A DNA stretch of 6,995 nucleotides, taken from assembly GCA_036397475.1 (NCBI GenBank), contig DASWIV010000084.1, positions 1-6,995 of the forward strand. Direction: 5' to 3'. Positions within the stretch are counted from its first letter, which is position 1, and each line of letters begins with the position of its first letter. This document shows positions 1-6,532 of the stretch, piece after piece. The notes beneath the pieces were generated by a model, which was given only the letters and a program-made list of their open reading frames with translations, made no database searches and was not told the origin of the DNA. Both the position numbers and the translations under genes were made by a program. Source of the stretch: DASWIV01 sp036397475. Its GTDB lineage: Bacteria > JAJVIF01 > JAPKYR01.

Positions 1-396
1 GACTTTAACGAAGAGCCAGTATCTAGTTTCGGCGATAACGTCGGGGTCGTTGAACACGTCGGTCCGGACCTGGTTACATTCGGCGCAATTCTGATTTTCG
101 AACCATACAATGATACGATACTTGCGGTCGGAGCCGGCCAGGGATATCGCCTGGCGGATGCTGCCAGCCCATGCGAGCGCTGTAGGTACGTGATCGTCGG
201 GGATCATCGGCGAGTTATATTCGGGTTCCTGGGTTTCGTAAGGAGCCTGCGTTCCACCGCCGATGTAATTTACGTCGGTTGCCACATTGGACTGGGCGGC
301 CTGCTCGGGAGCATTATCGGGAGCCCCGCACGCCTGGCAGAGGGTGAAGTAGATGAGGATCAGGGAAATTCGTATTACTGGATGTGTTGACAGCAT
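1..396 (-). CDS. Exported thioredoxin-fold protein, probable lipoprotein (partial, 3' end outside window)
   Basis: The reverse strand is open from an ATG at 396 down to position 1, giving 132 residues without a stop; the C-terminal part lies beyond the left edge. A GGAG Shine-Dalgarno (complement of 405-408) sits 8 bases before the ATG. Residues 7-19 form a hydrophobic signal segment (VIRISLILIYFTL), followed by CQAC with C23 as a possible lipidated cysteine. The lipobox is imperfect, because position -3 is Cys rather than Leu, so signal peptidase I cleavage is also possible. A Pro/Gln/Asn-rich linker runs to about residue 70. Then comes a thioredoxin-like start: a beta strand (RIIVWFE, 94-100), a CxxC motif C104-A-E-C107, and VFNDPDVIAE, which resembles thioredoxin_7/DUF255-type proteins. 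The inferred role is periplasmic or envelope thiol chemistry. It is transcribed divergently from lon. The fold call is fairly safe; the substrate is unknown. Confidence 0.8.
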   Translation of the reverse strand, partial: MLSTHPVIRISLILIYFTLCQACGAPDNAPEQAAQSNVATDVNYIGGGTQAPYETQEPEYNSPMIPDDHVPTALAWAGSIRQAISLAGSDRKYRIIVWFENQNCAECNQVRTDVFNDPDVIAETRYWLFVKV

Positions 397-423
397 TGAG
401 ACAGCTCCAATTTGTTGATCTTT

Positions 424-452
424 ATATTACACCCACGGGCAATATAGGTAAA
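424..452 (-). promoter_or_regulatory. Possible sigma-70-type promoter of the thioredoxin-fold gene
   Basis: Read on the minus strand, a -35-like TTTACC (complement of 447-452) is followed after exactly 17 bases by a -10-like TAATAT (complement of 424-429). Each matches the consensus at 4 of 6 positions. Transcription would start near 417 and give a leader of about 21 bases that contains the GGAG ribosome site. A short dyad, CGGGC (436-440) and GCCCG (453-457), brackets the -35 and could be an operator. This is prediction from spacing and consensus only. Confidence 0.35.
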
Positions 453-512
453 GCCCGCGATGGGTCTGGAAACAGGGCAGGATTGATGGTATATGAATAC
501 CAGTTAATTAGA

Positions 513-539
513 CCTTATAAGGCTTAATAAATTTATAAG
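513..539. repeat. AT-rich dyad: CCTTATAAGG palindrome plus a second TTATAAG copy
   Basis: CCTTATAAGG (513-522) is a perfect 10-bp palindrome. A second TTATAAG lies at 533-539, so CTTATAA (514-520) can also pair with TTATAAG (533-539) across a 12-base loop. The two TTATAA cores start 18 bp apart. There is no trailing T-run on either strand, so it is not a terminator. It may be a binding site for a regulator of either divergent gene, or simply AT-rich chance. Confidence 0.3.
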
Positions 540-621
540 ACTGTAATTGTATATTTCGACAATTTCACCCGGTTAGTTCAACCATTTTAATCAGTTGAGT
601 AATGAACCCGCTGATATTATA

Positions 622-654
622 TTGAAATAACCATAGCGCGGAGTGTGATATACT
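622..654 (+). promoter_or_regulatory. Candidate lon promoter with extended -10 inside an inverted repeat
   Basis: TATACT (649-654) matches the -10 consensus at 5 of 6 positions and is preceded by TG one base upstream (646-647), forming an extended -10 (TGnTATACT). TTGAAA (622-627) resembles a -35, but the 21-bp spacer is too long, so the extended -10 would have to carry recognition. The expected start is near 661, giving a leader of about 60 bases. The -10 lies in the dyad CGGAGT (639-644) and ACTCCG (652-657), a plausible operator position. Confidence 0.4.
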
Positions 655-720
655 CCGGCAGTTGAGATTTTAGATCAAATTAAGCCTGATGACGTTCAAA
701 GCAGGATGGAGATGTAAAAC

Positions 721-3243
721 GTGAGCGAACAGGATAATCCAACCGTATCAATACCGGAAAGAATTGAAGTTCCGGAATTCGCGCCGTTAATTCCCCTCAG
801 GGACCTTGTGGTTTTCCCGTATCTTGTCGCGCCGATATCGGTGGGCAGGCTGGGAAGCATCAAAGCCCTGGATGAAGCGATAGACTCGAACAGGAAGGTT
901 GTATTACTCAGCCAGAAAGACAGTAAGATAGAGGTGCCGGGACCAGATGATCTGTATGAGATCGGCACCTTATCGATAATCCTCAGGATGGCGAGACTTG
1001 AAAATGAAGTCCGGGTACTCGCGCAGGGACTGACACGTGTTCGAGTGAAGAAATGGATGAATACTGATCCATTTTTCCAGGTGCAGATAGAGGAAATCCT
1101 GGAAGAGAAGGACCACGGGAAAACGGTCAGCGCCCTGATGAAGACGGTCAGCGAGCAGTTCAAGAGATGCGCGACTATGGGCAAGAACATTTCACAGGAA
1201 ATGCTCATGGCCGCGGATGGCATCGAGGAACCAGGGATGCTCGCGGATATGGTCGCGACAAATCTCGACCTGTCGGTCGCCGAGAAACAGGAAATTCTTG
1301 AAACGATAAGCGCTGAAAACAGGCTGAAGAAGGTCGTCGGGTTCCTTGCCAAGGAACTCGAGGTACTTTCAATTTCATCCAAGATACAGAACCAGGCGCA
1401 GGTTGAGCTTGGAAAAGCGCACCGGGAATATGTGCTGCGCGAACAGCTGAAGGCGATCCAGAAGGAATTAGGCGAGGGGGACGATAAAGGCGCGGAGATC
1501 GAGGAATTCAAGGAAAAGATCGAGGCGGCGAATATGCCGGTCGAGGTCCGGGACAAGGCGGACAAGGAGCTCAAGAGGCTGGAGAGGATGCATCCGGACA
1601 GCGCGGAATCGTCGGTCGTGAGGACATACCTGGACTGGCTCGTGTCGCTCCCGTGGGATGACTCGACAAAGGATAATCTGGATATACCCCATGTCGAAAA
1701 AATACTGCATGAAGATCATTATGGGCTTGATAAGATAAAAGACCGGCTGCTTGAATATTTATCGGTCAAGAAAGTGAAGCCGGACATGCGCGGCCCGATC
1801 CTTTGTTTCGTGGGACCTCCCGGTACCGGAAAGACATCGCTCGGACGGTCAATCGCCAGGGCGATCGGACGGCAGTTCGTGAGAATTTCTCTCGGCGGAG
1901 TTCGCGACGAGGCTGAGATTAGAGGCCACAGGCGTACTTATGTCGGAGCGCTTCCCGGACGGATCATCCAGGGAATCCGCGACGCGGGGAAAAATAATCC
2001 TGTATTCATGCTGGACGAGATAGACAAACTCGGGTCCGATTTTCGTGGCGATCCTTCGTCCGCAATGCTCGAGGTGCTCGACCCGGAGCAGAACTCGTCA
2101 TTCGCCGATCATTATCTTGAAGCCCCGTTCGACCTGTCGAAGGTGATGTTCATCGCGACAGCCAACCTTCCGGATACCATTCCACCGCCACTTCTGGACA
2201 GGATGGAAGTCATCACACTGACCAGTTACACGGAAAAAGAGAAGGTCGAGATCGCAAAAAGGCATTTGTACAAAAAGCAGCTTGAGAATCATGGATTAAC
2301 ACCCAGAAAACTGAAAATATCCAAGACCGGGTACCAGCAGATAATCCGTGGATACACCAGGGAAGCCGGTGTCCGAAACCTAGAGAGGACCATCGCCACT
2401 CTCTGCAGAAAAGTAACCAGGAAAATCGCAACCGGTGAAAACGGCCCGTTTTCAGTCACTGGAAATAATGTGGTTGATTATCTCGGGCACCCGCCATACC
2501 AGGACAGCGAGACTTTCAGGTATTCGAAACCTGGAGTCGCAACCGGACTGGCGTGGACGTCGGTCGGTGGCGATGTGCTGTTCGTGGAAGCGAGCCTGAT
2601 GGAGGGCAAAACGCCGCTTACGATAACCGGACAGATCGGAAAAGTCATGCAGGAATCGGCGATGGCGGCGTTGACCTATATCAGGTCGAACGCGAAAGAT
2701 TTTAAGCTGGAAAAGAATTTCTTCGAAAACAAGGAAGTTCATGTGCATGTCCCGGCCGGCGCGATACCCAAGGACGGTCCATCGGCTGGAATAACCATTG
2801 CTACAGCAATGGCGAGCATGTTTACGGGACGCCGTGTCAGGAAAGATGTCTGCATGACGGGTGAGATAACTTTATCGGGCAAGGTCCTGCCTATTGGCGG
2901 GATCAAGGAAAAGGTCCTCGCGGCGTACAGGTACGGCGTTTACAACGTCATACTTCCTAAAGCGAACGAATCACATCTCGAAGACGTCCCGAAGGAAGTC
3001 CGGGACAAAATGAAATTCCATTATGTGAGCACTATTGGCGATGTAGTTAAGATAGCCCTTGAAAACAATGTACCGAAGGAAGATTCGACCTCTAATTCCG
3101 TGAGCAGGAAAAACAAGTCGAAATCCACGGGTAAGAAAAAGACGGCGTCGGCGGGTAATGGCGATGTGAAAAAGAAGAAAGCCGGCAGTACAGGAAAAAA
3201 GAGCAGAGTTACGAAATCTCTGCCAAGCCAGCCACGGGGCTGA
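721..3243 (+). CDS. lon: ATP-dependent protease LonA (S16 family) with lysine-rich C-terminal extension
   Basis: Lon is a cytoplasmic hexameric AAA+ serine protease that unfolds and degrades misfolded and regulatory proteins. The product is 840 residues. The N-terminal substrate-binding domain (about 20-215) begins with PLIPLRDLVVFP. A helical linker follows, with the hallmark YVLREQLKAIQKELGE (237-252). The AAA+ module has Walker A GPPGTGKT (365-372), Walker B FMLDEID (429-435), sensor-1 N482, arginine-finger candidate R494 and sensor-2 R552 in TREAGVRNLER. The protease domain (about 600-785) has catalytic S688 in PKDGPSAG and K731 in GGIKEK; their 43-residue spacing equals that of E. coli S679/K722. 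All key residues are present, so the enzyme should be active. The start is GTG at 721, with GGAG at 708-711. Residues 786-840 form an extra Lys/Ser/Thr-rich tail with STGKK at 802-806 and 823-827, absent from typical LonA. It is probably co-transcribed with hsp20. Confidence 0.98.
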   Translation: MSEQDNPTVSIPERIEVPEFAPLIPLRDLVVFPYLVAPISVGRLGSIKALDEAIDSNRKVVLLSQKDSKIEVPGPDDLYEIGTLSIILRMARLENEVRVLAQGLTRVRVKKWMNTDPFFQVQIEEILEEKDHGKTVSALMKTVSEQFKRCATMGKNISQEMLMAADGIEEPGMLADMVATNLDLSVAEKQEILETISAENRLKKVVGFLAKELEVLSISSKIQNQAQVELGKAHREYVLREQLKAIQKELGEGDDKGAEIEEFKEKIEAANMPVEVRDKADKELKRLERMHPDSAESSVVRTYLDWLVSLPWDDSTKDNLDIPHVEKILHEDHYGLDKIKDRLLEYLSVKKVKPDMRGPILCFVGPPGTGKTSLGRSIARAIGRQFVRISLGGVRDEAEIRGHRRTYVGALPGRIIQGIRDAGKNNPVFMLDEIDKLGSDFRGDPSSAMLEVLDPEQNSSFADHYLEAPFDLSKVMFIATANLPDTIPPPLLDRMEVITLTSYTEKEKVEIAKRHLYKKQLENHGLTPRKLKISKTGYQQIIRGYTREAGVRNLERTIATLCRKVTRKIATGENGPFSVTGNNVVDYLGHPPYQDSETFRYSKPGVATGLAWTSVGGDVLFVEASLMEGKTPLTITGQIGKVMQESAMAALTYIRSNAKDFKLEKNFFENKEVHVHVPAGAIPKDGPSAGITIATAMASMFTGRRVRKDVCMTGEITLSGKVLPIGGIKEKVLAAYRYGVYNVILPKANESHLEDVPKEVRDKMKFHYVSTIGDVVKIALENNVPKEDSTSNSVSRKNKSKSTGKKKTASAGNGDVKKKKAGSTGKKSRVTKSLPSQPRG

Positions 3244-3252
3244 TCTCCAGAT

Positions 3253-3669
3253 ATGATCGTATTCACGTTCAGCATCAATTCCGGCAGATTTGAAATCACC
3301 GGTGTCAAGGGCGAAAGCAAATCGACCAGGGGATACTTCAAGCCTAAGGTGGATATCGCTTTCGCTGAAGGCTCTTTTCACGTAAAAATGGACCTGCCGG
3401 GTGCCCGTCCGGAGAACATCCGGATCGAAGCGAACGAAAATGAAATGAACATTACCGGGGAGGTCGTCAGGGATTATCCGTGCGGTCCATGCAGGCTGAT
3501 GGAAAGGTCTGCTGGAAATTTCCTGAGGACGATCGGATTTCCGTGCAGGATAGATCCGGAGAGAATTACGGCGACATTGATGGACGGAGTCTTATCAGTG
3601 GAAGTTCCGTCGCCGGAGGCCCAGCGGGATCCGACCCGTATCGAGATTCCGATTAGGGAGCCAAGGTAA
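3253..3669 (+). CDS. Small heat-shock protein, Hsp20/alpha-crystallin family, with a CGPC motif
   Basis: Small heat-shock proteins are ATP-independent holdases that bind unfolding proteins as oligomers. The product is 138 residues. The alpha-crystallin domain runs from about residue 30 (FKPKVDI, 29-35) through HVKMDLPGARPENIRIE (43-59) to the signature A107-TLMDGVL-S with G112 and L114. The C-terminal IxI motif, used for oligomer assembly, is IEI at 130-132. Unusually, the loop before MERSAGNF carries C77-G-P-C80, identical to a thioredoxin active-site tetrapeptide, and there is a third cysteine at C98. The ATG at 3253 lies 9 bases after the lon stop and in the same frame. No Shine-Dalgarno is visible (the preceding bases are TCTCCAGAT), so translation probably depends on ribosomes finishing lon. 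A later start is unlikely, because the next in-frame ATG (residue 46) would cut into the domain. The family call is secure; redox behaviour of the cysteines is speculation. Confidence 0.93.
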   Translation: MIVFTFSINSGRFEITGVKGESKSTRGYFKPKVDIAFAEGSFHVKMDLPGARPENIRIEANENEMNITGEVVRDYPCGPCRLMERSAGNFLRTIGFPCRIDPERITATLMDGVLSVEVPSPEAQRDPTRIEIPIREPR

Positions 3670-3700
3670 AATACAGCCGAACTACCTTGCCAGCCTCCCT
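3655..3700 (+). terminator. Imperfect stem-loop spanning the hsp20 stop codon; possible terminator
   Basis: AGGGAG (3655-3660) can pair with CTCCCT (3695-3700), and CAAGGTA (3662-3668) with TACCTTG (3683-3689). This makes about 13 bp with an asymmetric bulge and a 14-base loop. The hsp20 TAA (3667-3669) is inside the stem. Only ATTTC follows, so a strong U-tract is missing. It may be a weak terminator, or an RNA structure that protects the lon-hsp20 message from 3' decay. Confidence 0.4.
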
Positions 3701-3818
3701 ATTTCAGAACCATAAGCGTAAAGTCAACATGATCAATATTCACTGGCTTTACCGGTTACCTTGGTTAAATAATAGTTTAAGACTGAATAACAGATTTAAA
3801 AAAATATCCATAAATCTA

Positions 3819-3853
3819 TTGCCTGAATACGTTTTATGATGTATAAATATAAT
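3819..3853 (+). promoter_or_regulatory. Candidate promoter of the lipoprotein operon
   Basis: TTGCCT (3819-3824) is followed after 17 bases by TATAAA (3842-3847, 5 of 6 matches). A perfect TATAAT overlaps just downstream at 3848-3853. The region from about 3760 to 3860 is very AT-rich. Transcription would start near 3855-3860, giving a leader of about 60-65 bases before the ATG at 3921. The rest of 3701-3920 shows no other supportable feature. Confidence 0.45.
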
Positions 3854-3920
3854 ACCTCAAGAACAGTGTGTTTTGCTTTCTATCCTTCATTCTAATTCAA
3901 GCTGACAGGGAGGCAGACAG

Positions 3921-5170
3921 ATGAAGAAAGCACAACCAATCACACTCAGTACCGCACTCGCGGTATCCATCGTCATTTGTTCCTCACTTATTATCGGATG
4001 TTCGGGGGGGGGGGGGGGCATAACCCCATGCTCCCCGACAGCGTAAGACGCTCACTTCAATCATTTTCATCCGGAACCCAATGGGTTGATACGGTCAACC
4101 TGGATTCCGCAACAGCTACGTGGGCCGGCCCGGACCCTGAAGAATACGAGGCTGGCGATGACGATCCCGTATATACGGATCTGGATCCGGTATTGGCATC
4201 TCCTTCGACAGCATATGATGAACTCCAGCCTGACCTCGCTATCGTTCCCAACGGCGATTTGTTGCTGGTGTACTCGCAATATGATTTTGGCGAAGTATAT
4301 GGCGACATAATGAAAATCCATGGAGATGACGCATACTTTAACGGAGCCGATTGGGGTACTCCATATGTTATTTCAGATCCTGACACCGATGATCAACACA
4401 AGGGCGGACCAAGTGTCGATGTCGGAACCCTGGATTCGTTGAATCCATCGACAATCAGTACCGAAGTTGAAGGGGTAGTAGTATGGTCGGAACATTTGAG
4501 TAATTACCAGGATGAATGGGTTGTTATGTACAATAGATTTTTGCCTGAGCAAACATCCGGGTTCGATGCAAATCTCCAGCAGATAACCGGCTCAACCCCC
4601 GATCGGCCAAGGGCGTTGCCGGTGGTAGATATCCCGGCACCATCTTGTATCTCAACTGAGCATTCGGCACGCCAGGCAGTCATTGCTTATACCATTTTCA
4701 CAGTAGATGAAGGCGAATACACTGTGCCGATTGTAAAAGTAGCTATTACTCCGAACCTGGATGAGACTGATCATTTCGCGGTCGACACCTATTCATTATC
4801 AGCTGATTTGGCATGCTATCAGATGAATGATGGCGATAATGATGAAATGTGGTTCGGGATCAGTTATTATCAGACAGACGATACTGGACCTCCATTCGAT
4901 TTCGTAACCAAGACCATGAGCTTTAGCTTTAATGTTGAATGGGGGACAGGTGATTTAACAGGTTCGCAGGAATATGATGAGCCTGTCCCAAGCAGTTCCG
5001 GGTATTGGGATCCTGATAATAATCCCCTTACAGCTTCAACTCTTGTTTTAAGGGATCCCTACATCGCTGATGCTGGGGGCGAACCAAAAAATGACATTTT
5101 TGGAATTGGCTGGATAGAGGATGTAAGTAGCACCCTTTATGGATACCGGTCGAGTGGATGGATTGATTAG
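3921..5170 (+). CDS. Surface or periplasmic lipoprotein, possibly beta-propeller; frame split by a G15 tract
   Basis: The true start is ATG 3921, seven bases after GGGAGG (3908-3913). It encodes a lipoprotein signal, MKKAQPITLSTALAVSIVIC then SSLIIGC, with lipobox cysteine C27 followed by Ser. Immediately after TGT-TC comes a run of 15 G (4004-4018). As written, this frame ends at TAA 4044-4046 after 41 codons. The mature protein continues in another frame to TAG 5168-5170. One extra G (16), or two fewer (13), would join them into about 415-416 residues reading C-S-poly-Gly-HNPMLPDS. The mature part is acidic and aromatic, with recurring strand patterns such as PDLAIVPNGDLLLVYSQ, EGVVVWSE and DIFGIGWIED, suggestive of sialidase-like or other beta-propeller blades. 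I do not recognise a named family. A TTG at 3977 opens the mature frame but would skip the signal peptide, so it is not a credible start. Phase variation or sequencing error could explain the break. Confidence 0.8.
4004..4018 (+). repeat. Homopolymeric G15 tract inside the lipoprotein coding sequence
   Basis: Fifteen consecutive G follow TTC and precede CATAACCCC. The tract encodes the glycine linker right after the lipidated cysteine. At this length the signal-peptide frame and the mature-protein frame do not match. G tracts of this size are well-known slippage sites in phase-variable surface genes of other bacteria, and also common places for read-length errors. Confidence 0.95.
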
Positions 5171-5179
5171 GAGGGTAAT

Positions 5180-6439
5180 ATGTATTATTTGAAATGCACA
5201 TCAATTTTTCTTTGGGTATTTCTGGTTATTGGATGCAGCGATTCCAGCATTGATCCAATAACAGCTAATTCTGATACTGAGTTTATCTTACCGCCTGCCG
5301 TAAATTCTGCAACAGCATCAGAAGGCGGTTATAATATCCCATGGGGCGTCTACAAGTTCGAAATAGCGCGGGATGGTTCATATGCTGATGTAATTCCCAA
5401 TCGTACAGTTAACTGGCGATGGGGCATACATCTTAACGCCGTAAAATTCCTTGAGACTGATCCATGCACTAATTGTATCGGGTTAAGCAATGTCCATATG
5501 CTGCCTGACGGCGATGTTTCTGTCGATGTATCAATAACACATCCATTTAAAAATCCAATGTTTACAGGCTTCGATGTTCGGGGCGTAATTATGTTTCCCG
5601 CATCTCAGTATCTTCCCGATAACGAGTTAAGGGAATTGGCAGGAAGTGAGCCGTGGAATGGCGACTGGCATCACAGGTGGTCAACTCATTTAAAGGGAGA
5701 CGCTGAGTTAATGAATTCCGATGGGTATACATCCGCATTTTCCCCAGAAGAGAACGATACACTTTGGTGGTTGAATGATATCTGGCAAAAAATGGATGAT
5801 CTCCCTATCTTCGGATATTACCATGGCAAGTTTGCATCAGGTGAAAATCTTGGAAACATCAATGGTTATAAGCATTATTGGTCGAATGAAAATCGTCACA
5901 TGTTCGAAGTAAATAAAACGGTGACGAGGACTTATATCATCAGGCCTCCTGCAATCGGTCCGATTGAGGCATCTTACGTTGTCTACGCACATTGGTTTGA
6001 GCCTGATGTCCTTCCGGTAACCAATCCAGTTTCAGATTTTCCTCCCCAAGCTAATTCCCCTCTCCCTTACGAATTCTGGATAACTCAGGACGAACCCATC
6101 GATCCAGATAAAGACGGTTATGAGCAGTCACAGCACATTCACTGGCACATTAAAACCTGGTCCAAAGGCGTGGAAGACTGGCTGGGTGATCAGCATGATG
6201 TGACATATGAGTATCCATGGGGAGGGAGTTTGTATCCGCATCCCAGTGGAGAACCCGATGATTACTGGCTCAAAGACTTCGAAGAACGGCCATACTCATT
6301 GATTCCGGGTGGTCTCCCAGGCTCATGGCCTTACCTTTATCGCGTAGCCGTAAAAGGCGATGTTAAACCCCACTGGGTTCCAATAGGATTGGAGTATTAC
6401 ATTGCTTGGATTGACATTGCTGCTTCTGACGGAGAATGA
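5180..6439 (+). CDS. Lipoprotein of unknown function with HPF-x5-TGFDVRG motif
   Basis: The product is 419 residues. The signal peptide has hydrophobic residues 8-17 and lipobox VIGC with lipidated C19; Ser at +2 would favour outer-membrane sorting under the E. coli rule. The mature protein is rich in Trp, Tyr, His and Asp and looks beta-rich. Visible landmarks are PCTNC (C96/C99, possible disulfide or metal pair), the stretch DVSVDVSITHPFKNPMFTG continuing FDVRG (112-135), and a DPDKDG loop (308-313) like the calcium-binding DxDxDG of EF-hand or thrombospondin type-3 repeats. The latter lacks the acidic residue at loop position 12 (H319). I do not recognise a named family and assign no function. 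The ATG at 5180 has AGGAGGG at 5169-5175, overlapping the TAG of the preceding lipoprotein gene, so the two are one operon and probably translationally coupled. They may act together at the cell surface. Confidence 0.9.
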   Translation: MYYLKCTSIFLWVFLVIGCSDSSIDPITANSDTEFILPPAVNSATASEGGYNIPWGVYKFEIARDGSYADVIPNRTVNWRWGIHLNAVKFLETDPCTNCIGLSNVHMLPDGDVSVDVSITHPFKNPMFTGFDVRGVIMFPASQYLPDNELRELAGSEPWNGDWHHRWSTHLKGDAELMNSDGYTSAFSPEENDTLWWLNDIWQKMDDLPIFGYYHGKFASGENLGNINGYKHYWSNENRHMFEVNKTVTRTYIIRPPAIGPIEASYVVYAHWFEPDVLPVTNPVSDFPPQANSPLPYEFWITQDEPIDPDKDGYEQSQHIHWHIKTWSKGVEDWLGDQHDVTYEYPWGGSLYPHPSGEPDDYWLKDFEERPYSLIPGGLPGSWPYLYRVAVKGDVKPHWVPIGLEYYIAWIDIAASDGE

Positions 6440-6468
6440 TTGTTTTCTTCCTTTAAGCCAAACTATTT

Positions 6469-6502
6469 AATCCCGGTCCGCCGCGGCGTACCGGGATTTT
6501 TT
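6469..6502 (+). terminator. Intrinsic (rho-independent) terminator of the lipoprotein operon
   Basis: AATCCCGGT (6469-6477) pairs perfectly with ACCGGGATT (6490-6498), a 9-bp stem. The 12-base loop contains the palindrome CGCCGCGGCG (6479-6488), which can extend the hairpin past one mismatch. Six T (6497-6502) follow. It begins 29 bases after the stop codon of the second lipoprotein gene. Confidence 0.9.
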
Positions 6503-6532
6503 CTGACTTTAATCCCTGAGATTACCTCCCAG

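Larger units (their letters stand above)
397..720. other. Divergent intergenic region between the thioredoxin-fold gene and lon
   Basis: No convincing coding sequence is present. The segment is AT-rich at 490-640. It contains the minus-strand promoter candidate (424-452), a paired TTATAA dyad (513-539) and the lon promoter candidate (622-654). I looked for the common heat-shock elements: a CIRCE dyad, a complete HspR HAIR palindrome, and a sigma-32 type CTTGAA/CCCCAT pair. I found none. The last 20 bases carry the lon ribosome site. Confidence 0.6.

Noticed and set aside
190..390. Plus-strand open frame of 66 codons at the left edge
   Set aside because: It is antisense to the thioredoxin-fold gene, whose minus-strand frame has a ribosome site, signal peptide and CxxC motif.
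570..600. HspR HAIR-like or CIRCE-like operator upstream of lon
   Set aside because: TCAAC (578-582) and GTTGA (594-598) form only a 5-bp dyad with an 11-base spacer. The full HAIR and CIRCE consensus sequences are not present.
696..1574. Long antisense open frame opposite lon (292 codons)
   Set aside because: It is Ser/Arg/Leu-rich, typical of a shadow of a coding strand, and lies opposite conserved LonA domains with no plausible ribosome site.
3793..3816. GATTTA / TAAATC hairpin as a terminator after hsp20
   Set aside because: It is a 6-bp, almost pure AT stem with a 12-base loop and no following T-run. It would be too unstable to terminate transcription.
3729..3839. A 36-codon open frame (ATG 3729 to TGA 3837-3839)
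   Set aside because: There is no Shine-Dalgarno, the composition is simply that of AT-rich intergenic DNA (many Asn, Leu, Ile, Lys), and it overlaps the candidate promoter of the lipoprotein operon.
3977..4003. TTG at 3977 as start of the first lipoprotein gene
   Set aside because: It has no ribosome site in place and would give a protein without a signal peptide, although the DNA just upstream encodes a textbook lipoprotein signal in the neighbouring frame from ATG 3921. The frame difference is explained by the G15 tract.
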